61,237 nt of DNA from Eggerthellaceae bacterium (GTDB lineage Bacteria; Actinomycetota; Coriobacteriia; Coriobacteriales; Eggerthellaceae), in contig JAFRJC010000094.1 of NCBI GenBank assembly GCA_017432445.1, positions 1 through 61,237 of the forward strand, given 5' to 3'. Below the pieces are notes generated by a model, which saw nothing but the letters and a program-made list of their open reading frames with translations, was not told the DNA's origin and ran no database searches. Within the stretch, counting starts at the first letter, position 1. Each line of letters starts with the position of its first letter. The position numbers and the translations under genes were made by a program. Below are positions 16,042 through 23,861 of this stretch, piece after piece.

Positions 16042-17358
16042 TCACGCAAAGATGAACATCAAGAGGAAAGCGACGCTTGCAACCCACATGAGGGGCTTAA
16101 TTTCGCGAGCTCGGCCGATAACAACCATGATAACGACGTACGACACGAACCCTAAACCTATGCCGTTGGTAATCGAATACGTGAACGGGATACCCGCGAT
16201 GATTGCGAACGCCGGGAACGCGTGCTCGAACCGGTTCCAATCGATTTCGCCAATCGAAGCCATCATAAGGCAGCCCACCACCGTGAGCGCCCCGCACGTC
16301 GCCGATCCCGACACCATGCCAACTACCGGCGAGAAGAATGCGCATACGATGAAAAGCGCACCTATCACCAGGTTGGAGAACCCCGTCCTCGCTCCCGCGG
16401 CAGCGCCAACCGCCGACTCGACGTAGACGGTCACGGAGCTTGCCCCCAGAAAACCGCCTATCGCAGCTCCCAGCGAGTCAACCGCGAGGATTGGCTGGAG
16501 ATCATCAACGTTTCCCTGATCGTCGGCAAAGCCGCCCTGCCTGCCGACAGCGACAACGCCGCCCATCGTGTCGAAGAAATCGCTCATCAAAAGCGAGAAG
16601 GCGGCGATCAGCAAACCCGGTTGCGTGGCTGCCCACAAAATGGCCGGCATGTTCGTAGCAGGATCGGTCTGCAAAGGCGCGGCGAATGCCGAGAAGTCAA
16701 GGCCAAATCCCCATTCCGTAGGAACGGCCGACACTCCTAGCGGCATGCCGACGAGCGTTCCAGCAACAATGGAGACGAGGAGCGCTCCAGGAACATGAAG
16801 CGCGTACAGTACAATCGCCACGAGAATTGATATGAGCGATACGATGCACGCAGGCGAACTCAAATCGCCGAGCGCGAGCAGCGTCGAGGCGTCATCGGTC
16901 ACAACCCCGCCGCCCTTCAACCCGATAAACGCGACGAAGACGCCTATGCCGATGCCGATGGCGAGCCTCAAGTCAACGGGTATCGCATCCATAATTGCAC
17001 GGCGCAGCCCGCAGAGCACCAAAACGAAGATGACAAGGCCCTCGACCATGACGACGCCCATGGCCACACGCCAATCCACTCCCATTCCCAAACAGAGCGT
17101 GTAAGCCACGACGGCATTGAGCCCCATGCCAGGTGCGAGAGCAAGCGGGCGGTTCGCGGCAAGCCCCATGGTTATCGTCAGGATTGCCGCGCTCAGACAC
17201 GTCGCGGTGAGCGCCGCTTGGAAGGGCACGCCCGCCTCGGCCAGAATTGCGGGATTCACCGCAACGATATAGGCCATGGCCAGAAACGTGGTAAAGCCGC
17301 TAATCGTCTCGCGACCCCATGTGCTTCCACGTTCCGTTATCTTGAAGAAGGATTCCAC
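16042..17358 (-). CDS. NCS2 family purine/uracil permease
   Basis: The 438-residue protein has about twelve to fourteen hydrophobic segments and matches the AzgA/PbuG branch of NCS2 carriers, which import adenine, guanine or hypoxanthine. Diagnostic stretches are FLAMAYIVAVNPAIL near the N-terminus, GMGLNAVVAYT, and SDFFDTMGG in the middle. It lies near purine synthesis genes but not in their operon. The substrate is probably a purine base (inference from branch). Confidence 0.9.
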   Translation of the reverse strand: MESFFKITERGSTWGRETISGFTTFLAMAYIVAVNPAILAEAGVPFQAALTATCLSAAILTITMGLAANRPLALAPGMGLNAVVAYTLCLGMGVDWRVAMGVVMVEGLVIFVLVLCGLRRAIMDAIPVDLRLAIGIGIGVFVAFIGLKGGGVVTDDASTLLALGDLSSPACIVSLISILVAIVLYALHVPGALLVSIVAGTLVGMPLGVSAVPTEWGFGLDFSAFAAPLQTDPATNMPAILWAATQPGLLIAAFSLLMSDFFDTMGGVVAVGRQGGFADDQGNVDDLQPILAVDSLGAAIGGFLGASSVTVYVESAVGAAAGARTGFSNLVIGALFIVCAFFSPVVGMVSGSATCGALTVVGCLMMASIGEIDWNRFEHAFPAFAIIAGIPFTYSITNGIGLGFVSYVVIMVVIGRAREIKPLMWVASVAFLLMFIFA

Positions 17359-17632
17359 GCCATTCCTCTCTCAGCGCAATGCCTTTGCAATGATAGTGAA
17401 ACGGTGCATGGAATCTCACTTGATTTCTCTATGTTCTGTTAATTTGTCACATAGTCAGACACTACGAAGCGGAAAATGGAACGGTTTTCGAGCAAGCTTT
17501 GACGCTTAACGTGTATTTCCTGCATATAGCCGTTATTATCGCGATTATTAATGCATATTGGCAAAGCTTATGATACGATGCGGGCATCTGCCGACAAGGC
17601 ATTCACACTCTAACTGGAGGGAGCATTTACAC

Positions 17633-18805
17633 ATGAACGTTTTGGTCATCAACGCGGGTAGCTCTTCGCTGAAGTTCCAACTGCTCGACGTCGACACGCG
17701 CGAGGTATACGCCAAGGGCAATTGCGAGCGCATCGGCATCGACGGTTCGTTCGTGGGCTACGAGTCCATCGCGGTCGAGGGCAAGCAGAAGCTGGATGTT
17801 CCCCTGCCCGACCACAAGACGGCCGCCAGCTACGTCGTCGACATCGTTCAGGCCACTGGCAAAGATTTCATTGGCATCGGCCACCGCGTAGTTCAGGGTG
17901 GTTGGTACTTCCCCGAGTCCAAGATCGTCACCGACGAGAGCCTGGGCTGGGTCCGCGAGGTCGCACCGCTCGCACCGCTGCACAACTATGCCGAGGCTGA
18001 CGTGATCGAAATCTGCCGCGAACTGTTCCCCGGCAAGGGCAACGTCGTCGTAGCCGACACCTCGTTCCACTACAACATCCCCGAGAAGGCACACCGTTAC
18101 GCCCTCCCGCGCGACGTGGTCGAGAAGTTCCACATCCGCAAGTACGGCGCCCATGGCACGAGCCACCGCTACATCTGGCGCGCCTCCAAGGAGTTCCTGG
18201 GCGACGATCTGCACAACCTCGTCAGCTGCCACCTGGGCAGCGGCTCCAGCCTCGCCGCCATCAAGGACGGCCATGACATGGACACCACGATGGGCCTCAC
18301 TCCGCTCGACGGCCTGATCATGGGCACGCGCTGCGGCACCATCGACCCGGCGACCGTCTGCTTCCTCATGCGCGAGGGCGGCTACACCATCGACGAGGTC
18401 GACACCATGATGAACAAGCAGTCCGGCTTGCTCGCGCTTTCGGGCATCAGCTCGGACTCCCGCGACATCGAGGCGGGCATTGCGAATGGCGATCCCAACT
18501 GCAAGCTGGCGTTCGACATGTTCTACTACCGCACCGGCCAGCTCATCATGGAAATGGCCCAGTCCCTCCAGGGCTTTGACGCCATGGCCTTCTCGGCGGG
18601 TATCGGCGAGAATTCGCCGACCATGCGCATGGGCGTTGCGAAGGAGCTCGAGTGGATGGGCGTCAAGATCGACGAGGAGAAGAACGCCATCCGCTCCGAC
18701 GAGGTGCGCGAAATCTCCACTCCCGATTCCAAGATCCGCGTGCTCGTCGTCCCCACCAACGAGGAGTACATGATCGCCCTCGACGTCGCAGAGCTGCTCG
18801 GCTAA
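17633..18805 (+). CDS. ackA: Acetate kinase
   Basis: The 390-residue enzyme converts acetyl phosphate and ADP to acetate and ATP. It begins MNVLVINAGSSSLKFQLL, the family signature, and contains GHRVVQGG, ADTSFH, YGAHGTSHRY and the C-terminal FSAGIGENSP motif. The ATG follows CTGGAGGGAGC; the frame is open 25 codons further upstream. No phosphotransacetylase gene is adjacent. In an organism with GrdC/GrdD, acetyl phosphate can come directly from glycine or betaine reductase, which would make this kinase the ATP-yielding step (inference). Confidence 0.97.
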   Translation: MNVLVINAGSSSLKFQLLDVDTREVYAKGNCERIGIDGSFVGYESIAVEGKQKLDVPLPDHKTAASYVVDIVQATGKDFIGIGHRVVQGGWYFPESKIVTDESLGWVREVAPLAPLHNYAEADVIEICRELFPGKGNVVVADTSFHYNIPEKAHRYALPRDVVEKFHIRKYGAHGTSHRYIWRASKEFLGDDLHNLVSCHLGSGSSLAAIKDGHDMDTTMGLTPLDGLIMGTRCGTIDPATVCFLMREGGYTIDEVDTMMNKQSGLLALSGISSDSRDIEAGIANGDPNCKLAFDMFYYRTGQLIMEMAQSLQGFDAMAFSAGIGENSPTMRMGVAKELEWMGVKIDEEKNAIRSDEVREISTPDSKIRVLVVPTNEEYMIALDVAELLG

Positions 18806-18849
18806 CAAGCACCCTATTACAAAGCTTCAATCAAAGAGCTTGTAAAGCT

Positions 18850-18884
18850 AAGGCCCTGGTTGGTATGAACCGGGGCCTTTTTTC
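18850..18884 (+). terminator. Terminator of ackA
   Basis: AAGGCCC pairs with GGGCCTT, with an inner GGTT/AACC stem, followed by a T run. Confidence 0.85.
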
Positions 18885-18895
18885 GAACGACGAAC

Positions 18896-18924
18896 GGGAC
18901 AAAAGGGATACTCCCTTTTGTCCC
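18896..18924. terminator. Second hairpin between ackA and the thioredoxin-like gene
   Basis: A perfect 13-bp stem (18896-18908 with 18912-18924) with a 3-base loop lies beyond the stop of the minus-strand TlpA-like gene. It is probably that gene's 3' end. Confidence 0.6.
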
Positions 18925-18951
18925 GCACCCTGTTCAAGATGGCTTTCTGCG

Positions 18952-19545
18952 TTAGAGAATACGCTCGAGTGTAGCCTTCATCGTGTTGTAATCGATTTCG
19001 CCTGCCCGATTCATCACCACTTTACCGTCTGCTGATACGATTACGCTAACCGGTATACCGGTGACGAAAAGCGCTTCACGCACTTCGGCATTGGAATCGT
19101 AATACACTGGATACGTGAACGAGTGCTCCTTCACGAAATCGCGCGCCTTTTGAGCTTCGCCCGGCGTATCGACCACATTGAGCATCACGAACTCGATTCG
19201 ATCACCGTACTCGTCGTAAAGCTTCTGGTAGGCTTCCATCTCCTCTATGCAATGAGTGCACCACGACGCCCATATGTTCATGACGATGGGTTTTTGCGAT
19301 GCTTTGGAAAGATCGCCGAGTACGACTGTTGCGCCCCCAGAATCCTCGACGCTACAGGACAAAAGGCCCTCTGACAAGCCCAAATCAGACTCTTCGGTCG
19401 GAGTGAGCTCATAAGCTGCACCCGCCTGGAGATTGGGCAGCACTGAATATGCAAGCACTGCCACGACGAGTAGAGCCGCGAGTGCGACGAGCGCGACAAT
19501 AACGCTTTTCTTTTTGCCTGTTGCTTGTTCAACTTCCTCAGCCAT
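18952..19545 (-). CDS. TlpA/ResA-like membrane-anchored thiol-disulfide oxidoreductase
   Basis: The 197-residue protein has an N-terminal membrane anchor at about residues 14-36 and a thioredoxin domain outside the membrane with the active site WCTHC at about residue 95. The cis-proline loop GIPVSVIV is present. Such proteins reduce disulfides in exported proteins or in apocytochromes. It is in one operon with the CcdA-like electron carrier directly upstream (36-base gap), a standard pairing that brings electrons from cytoplasmic thioredoxin across the membrane. Confidence 0.9.
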   Translation of the reverse strand: MAEEVEQATGKKKSVIVALVALAALLVVAVLAYSVLPNLQAGAAYELTPTEESDLGLSEGLLSCSVEDSGGATVVLGDLSKASQKPIVMNIWASWCTHCIEEMEAYQKLYDEYGDRIEFVMLNVVDTPGEAQKARDFVKEHSFTYPVYYDSNAEVREALFVTGIPVSVIVSADGKVVMNRAGEIDYNTMKATLERIL

Positions 19546-19581
19546 CGTAGCCCCTTTCTTATAGAAGCAAGTCCGTACATG

Positions 19582-20277
19582 CTATGCCAAGAGTTGCAGC
19601 CATGTCTGCATCAAGCCCGTCGCAATCAGCACACCCATCGCGACAAGAAGCAAACCACAGACGAGATTGATTGTCTTGTAGTTCTTCTTAATAACCGTAA
19701 AGGCACCGGCGATCTTGTCAATCGCAACCGCACTAATTGCAAAAGGAATTGCGAGCCCCATCGAGTAGCAGAGAAGAAGCAGCACGCCTTTCGTTGCCGA
19801 AGCCGACACTGCTGCCATGGCAAGAGCAGAACCTAGGAACACGCCCACGCATGGCGTCCACCCAATCGAAAACACGATACCAAACAACATCGAAGCGAAG
19901 AACGTCTGGGGCTGCACGTTCGACTGGGGTTTGAGCGTCTTCTCCAAGAACGGAATATGTATGATGCCCGCATACTGCAAGCCGAACACGATTACGATAA
20001 TGCCGCACACCACATTGAGGGCCGAACCATACTGCACGAGAAAACGTCCGAACGTCCCCGCAAGCGCTCCAAGCGAGACGAACACGATCGTGAAGCCCAA
20101 GATGAAGCCGAGCAGGCGTACGAGCACGCGCCGATTGCGCTCGGCGTCGGTCATGCCCTCCCCCACAGCAGCGTTAGCGTCTCCCGCGAAATACGCGAGA
20201 TAAAGCGGCAACATGGGAAGCAGGCACGGAGACACAAACGTGACGATGCCTTCGAGAAACGTCGCTACATAATCCAT
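19582..20277 (-). CDS. ccdA: CcdA-type cytochrome c biogenesis/thiol electron transfer protein
   Basis: The 231-residue protein has six hydrophobic segments and matches CcdA, the membrane core of DsbD. The motif FVSPCLLPMLPLYL carries the first functional cysteine, and IGWTPCVGVFLG carries the second. It passes reducing equivalents from thioredoxin in the cytoplasm to exported thiol proteins, most likely the TlpA-like protein encoded next. No cytochrome c gene is in the window. Confidence 0.92.
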   Translation of the reverse strand: MDYVATFLEGIVTFVSPCLLPMLPLYLAYFAGDANAAVGEGMTDAERNRRVLVRLLGFILGFTIVFVSLGALAGTFGRFLVQYGSALNVVCGIIVIVFGLQYAGIIHIPFLEKTLKPQSNVQPQTFFASMLFGIVFSIGWTPCVGVFLGSALAMAAVSASATKGVLLLLCYSMGLAIPFAISAVAIDKIAGAFTVIKKNYKTINLVCGLLLVAMGVLIATGLMQTWLQLLA

Positions 20278-20380
20278 GTGAGCATCCTATCAGACTATGC
20301 ACTATAAACCAGGAAAACCACTTTTCAACTCAAGCTGCTGCCGAAGATGTCAGCCATAGGGCAAGGTTCGTTCCCGCCGT

Positions 20381-20410
20381 GTTGGGCCGACCCGAAAGGG
20401 CCGGCCCAAC
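20381..20410. terminator. Hairpin downstream of the double transglutaminase gene
   Basis: A stem with one mismatch (20381-20393 with 20398-20410) and a 4-base loop lies 33 bases past the minus-strand stop at 20443. It has no T run, so it is a moderate terminator candidate. Confidence 0.55.
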
Positions 20411-20442
20411 TTAAAGGGAAGGACGGTGCGGTACTGCACCCT

Positions 20443-22554
20443 TTACTTCGCGTCCTGCTCGAACGTGTATGCATACACGAACTTATCGGGCGCGTAGTAG
20501 TCAACCGCCTCACCGTCGACTTCGGCGTAAGGGTAGCCGAACATGTTCAGCGCCTCGCCGTCCTGCGCAGGCGAAAGCGTGAGGTCGCGGCCCTCGGTCA
20601 GCTGCACGCGCTTCTCGTCGCAGTTACCCCAGTAGTATTCCTTCTTTGCAAGAGCTTCGTCGCTCGTCTTGTCGAGCTTATCGTTGAGCACTGCCTTCAG
20701 GACGTCGGCCGGGTCGGCGGAATACCAGCCGGTTCCCGGCAGGTAGAACGCGCACCAGCAATGTTGGTTTCCGGTGATGTCCTCATCGTTCATGCGGATG
20801 CCGAACACTTCACGGGCGGGGATTCCGCAAGCGCGGCACAGCCCCACGAACACGGAGTTGATGTCGGTGCACTTGCCAGCCTTGGTGCTGAGCAGCTGGC
20901 AAACATCGCCCTGGCCGCAGCCCTTGACATCGTTGTCGCGAACCATGTTCTCGTAAATCCAGTCGTAAATCGCGCGCGCTTTGTCATAGTTGGTTTCGGC
21001 GCCCTTCGTAATCTCCTCGGCCGTCGCCTTCACGTTGCCGTCGTCAATCGCGACCATCTTGGAGCCCTTCAGGTACTGTTCGATATTCTCGGGCACAACG
21101 CCCTCTTCGCGAACCTTGGCAGGGGCCAGTATCTCATTGCGGATTGCATGGAAGCTCAGCGTCGCTTTGCGGTCAGCGGGTTCAGCATTGGCATCCCACT
21201 CAATGTAGAGCATCTGGTTACCCAGCTCGTCGGTCGTGATTTCGGCCTTCGACGCAGTGTCAGCCTTGAAATCGACTTTTTCGATCGTCTGGTAGCGCAT
21301 CGTCTGCGGAACGGGCAGCCAGACCTTGACGACCTTGCCCTTGTCATAGGAAGACATGTCGACGGTGTTCGTCACGGTGCCCTTCTGCGACTTCGGAGCA
21401 ACGGCACCTTCCTTGAACGCATAGGTGTAACGGAAGTTTTTGGTGTCGTAGTAATCGATGTGCTTGCCGTTAACTTCGGCATACGGATAGCCGAACATGT
21501 TCAGCTTCCCGTCGCTCTGCGCAGGAGAAAGCGTGAGGTCGCGGCCCTCGGTCAGCTGGCAACGCTTCTCATCGCAGTTGCCCCAATAGTACTCCTTGCT
21601 TTCCTGAGCCTCGGCAGAATCCTTCTCCCATTCGTTCGTGAGAACGGCTTTCAGAACGTCAGCCGGGTCGGCGGCATACCAGCCAGTACCGGGAATGTAG
21701 AACGAAGCCCAGCAGTGCTGGTTGCCGGTGATGTCATCGGCGTTAATGCGGATGCCGAACACTTCGCGGGCGGGAACGCCAGCAGCGCGGCACAGGCCAA
21801 CGAACGTCGAGTTGATGTCGGTGCACTTGCCGGCCTTGGTGCTGAGCAGCTGGCAAACATCACCCTGGCCGCAGCCCTTGACATCGTTGTCGCGAACCAT
21901 GTTTTCGAACACCCAATCGTACACGGCGCGTGCTTTGTCATAATTCGTGGTCTTGCCTTCAGTGATTTGTTTCGCGAGGGCGGCGACTGCAGGGTCGTCG
22001 ACAGCGACCATTTCGGAACCACCGAGGAATTTCTCAGCCTCGGGATCTGCCTTGGAAGCATCCTCGGTGACTTCGGGAGCCAGTATCTCAGTACGGTCAA
22101 CGTGCCAGGTCAACTTCACTGTACGGTCTTTCGGCTCGGTATTGGCATCCCATTCGACATAGACCATCTGGTTGCCCAGTTCATCGGTCATGATTTCGCC
22201 CTTGTCGGTCTTCACGGCCTCGATTTTCTGATAGTCGTCAGATTGGGGAACCGGCAGCCACAGCTTAATGACATCGCCCTTCTTGTAATTGGTCATGTCG
22301 ATTTCATTGGTCACGGTACCAGACTTCTTCTTTGCCTTGGGTGCTTCAGCCGATGCGGCAGAATCAGATGCGGCAGCAGCCGACGCCGATGCAGCGGAAG
22401 CTGATGCCGCTGAATCGGATGCAGCAGCCGAGGATGCCGATGCTGCCGAATCGGAGCCCGATGCGGCAGAGCTGCCGCATGCGCAAAGCGCGAGGGCGGC
22501 GGCAAGCACGACCACGACGGTCAGCAACCTCGCCAGAAGCAGCTTCTTGTTCAT
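20443..22554 (-). CDS. Lipoprotein with two transglutaminase-like domains
   Basis: The 703-residue protein starts at the ATG at 22554, which gives a lipoprotein signal (LALCAC; lipidated Cys near residue 26). An Ala/Ser/Asp-rich linker follows to about residue 70. Then come two homologous units of about 300 residues. Each has a beta-sandwich part beginning GTVTN and a transglutaminase-like core. The papain-like triad appears twice: Cys in GKCTDINS (about 244 and 562), His in NQHCW (280 and 598) and Asp in ADPADV (296 and 614). A related single-unit lipoprotein is at 26870-28546. It follows the TorD-like gene by 40 bases, so it may be the end of the reductase operon. The substrate is unknown. 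Confidence 0.82.
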   Translation of the reverse strand: MNKKLLLARLLTVVVVLAAALALCACGSSAASGSDSAASASSAAASDSAASASAASASAAAASDSAASAEAPKAKKKSGTVTNEIDMTNYKKGDVIKLWLPVPQSDDYQKIEAVKTDKGEIMTDELGNQMVYVEWDANTEPKDRTVKLTWHVDRTEILAPEVTEDASKADPEAEKFLGGSEMVAVDDPAVAALAKQITEGKTTNYDKARAVYDWVFENMVRDNDVKGCGQGDVCQLLSTKAGKCTDINSTFVGLCRAAGVPAREVFGIRINADDITGNQHCWASFYIPGTGWYAADPADVLKAVLTNEWEKDSAEAQESKEYYWGNCDEKRCQLTEGRDLTLSPAQSDGKLNMFGYPYAEVNGKHIDYYDTKNFRYTYAFKEGAVAPKSQKGTVTNTVDMSSYDKGKVVKVWLPVPQTMRYQTIEKVDFKADTASKAEITTDELGNQMLYIEWDANAEPADRKATLSFHAIRNEILAPAKVREEGVVPENIEQYLKGSKMVAIDDGNVKATAEEITKGAETNYDKARAIYDWIYENMVRDNDVKGCGQGDVCQLLSTKAGKCTDINSVFVGLCRACGIPAREVFGIRMNDEDITGNQHCWCAFYLPGTGWYSADPADVLKAVLNDKLDKTSDEALAKKEYYWGNCDEKRVQLTEGRDLTLSPAQDGEALNMFGYPYAEVDGEAVDYYAPDKFVYAYTFEQDAK

Positions 22555-22594
22555 AACTCTTTTCCCTTTCTCGCTTTTCATTAGTTCAAAACGC

Positions 22595-23230
22595 CTATCG
22601 GTAGAAACGGGGCACCTCGATGCGCAGGCCAAGCTGGTCGCGCGCTCCTTCAAGTGTCAGCATGGCAAGAGCGGCCAAACATCCGTAAAAGCCATCCCCT
22701 GCCGCCGCCTCGAGTTCATCAAGATAATGAGGAGCCCAGGTCAGCAAGTGCTTCTCAAGGTACTCTGTCAAGACTGCGGGCTTGACGCGCATGATCCACG
22801 CTGCAAGTGAAAGCATGGTTGCGATATGGTCTTCGGGTGCAACCTCATCATTGTCAACGCCAATGCCCACTTCATCGAGCCATGACCTCAACTCAAGTGT
22901 CGAAGCGCCGAACAGCACCTGATCGGGATCGGTGTAGACCGACCCGTACGGCGGAGCCTTCAGCGCATTAGGCCCGACGAACAGGCGGCGGTAATCTTTC
23001 GCGAGCTCATCGGAATCACCGAGAGCTCCTTCCTGCAAACGTCGCAGCAAGGGAGCGCAGGTATCGGCATCCACGAATGGCCAATCAGCCGCCAAAGCCT
23101 CAACATCCATGTCGGCAAGCGAGCCGAGCACTGCCGCAGCTGCATCATCGCGTTTAGGGTCGTTCCCGAACAGCGCTCCCAACATATCGATAGCAGCTGA
23201 TGCGGTCTCGAAATCCATCGTCTCAGTCAT
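22595..23230 (-). CDS. TorD/DmsD family molybdoenzyme chaperone
   Basis: The 211-residue, mostly helical cytoplasmic protein carries the family motifs YRRLFVGP, APPYGSVY and EDHIATML. Such chaperones bind the Tat signal and help insert the molybdenum cofactor into a partner reductase. It lies 4 bases after the DmsB-like gene and serves the DmsA-like enzyme of this operon. No membrane anchor subunit (DmsC or NrfD type) is encoded between or after these genes in the window. Confidence 0.88.
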   Translation of the reverse strand: MTETMDFETASAAIDMLGALFGNDPKRDDAAAAVLGSLADMDVEALAADWPFVDADTCAPLLRRLQEGALGDSDELAKDYRRLFVGPNALKAPPYGSVYTDPDQVLFGASTLELRSWLDEVGIGVDNDEVAPEDHIATMLSLAAWIMRVKPAVLTEYLEKHLLTWAPHYLDELEAAAGDGFYGCLAALAMLTLEGARDQLGLRIEVPRFYR

Positions 23231-23234
23231 AGCG

Positions 23235-23861
23235 TTACTTCAATTCTGGGACATTCGAAATATCGCCCTTCTTGCCCTTGGCGCGTTCGGCGCTCTTCGC
23301 AAGCTTGATGTAGCGGTTCGGACCCGTCTCGCCCGGATCGGGTAGCGGCGCGACGGAAGCGCGCTCGAAACCTTCGGGCACTGAATCGGCCTCGCCGATG
23401 GCCAAAGCGCGCTGCGGGCACGCTTCGACGCAGAACGGCATCATGCCCTCGGCAACGCGATCCTTGCAGCCATCGCACTTCTCGCCCTTCTTCGTCTCGT
23501 CGTTCATCACGGGAATGGAATAAGGGCACTGCGTGACGCATACGCCCGCACCACTGCATTTATCCTGATTGATGCTGACAATGCCCGTCGCCTCGTCCTT
23601 TGCGCACGCGCCTGTCGGGCAGGCCTTCACGCATGCCGGGTCATCGCAATGGTTGCACGAGAGTGCCACGAAATAACTGTACAAACCCTGCGGGATGAAA
23701 AACCCGTCCGAATCGGTCTTCCAGCCATCTGTCGCCTCATACTCGATCACGTAGTTGTAGCTGCGCTCGGCAGGCAAGTCATGGTAATCCTTGCATGCCA
23801 TCTGGCAGGTCTTGCACCCATTGCAACGAGACTGATCGTAAAAAATCGCATACTGTGCCAT
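23235..23861 (-). CDS. DmsB-like four-cluster ferredoxin subunit with one cysteine replaced
   Basis: The 208-residue electron-transfer subunit has four cysteine groups: CNGCKTCQMAC, CNHCDDPACVKAC, CSGAGVCVTQC and CDGC...CVEAC. In the third group the second cysteine of the usual CxxCxxC is alanine (C-S-G-A-G-V-C). In NarH the matching position is tryptophan and the cluster is [3Fe-4S]. The same is expected here by analogy. The gene begins immediately after the DmsA stop with no gap. It passes electrons to the molybdenum subunit. Confidence 0.92.
   Translation of the reverse strand: MAQYAIFYDQSRCNGCKTCQMACKDYHDLPAERSYNYVIEYEATDGWKTDSDGFFIPQGLYSYFVALSCNHCDDPACVKACPTGACAKDEATGIVSINQDKCSGAGVCVTQCPYSIPVMNDETKKGEKCDGCKDRVAEGMMPFCVEACPQRALAIGEADSVPEGFERASVAPLPDPGETGPNRYIKLAKSAERAKGKKGDISNVPELK

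Noticed and set aside
17359..17560. Purine riboswitch upstream of the NCS2 permease
   Set aside because: I looked for the conserved loop and junction bases on the minus strand and did not find them.
20347..22404. 685-codon plus-strand frame opposite the double transglutaminase gene
   Set aside because: Antisense shadow; the minus-strand frame has a lipoprotein signal and conserved triads.
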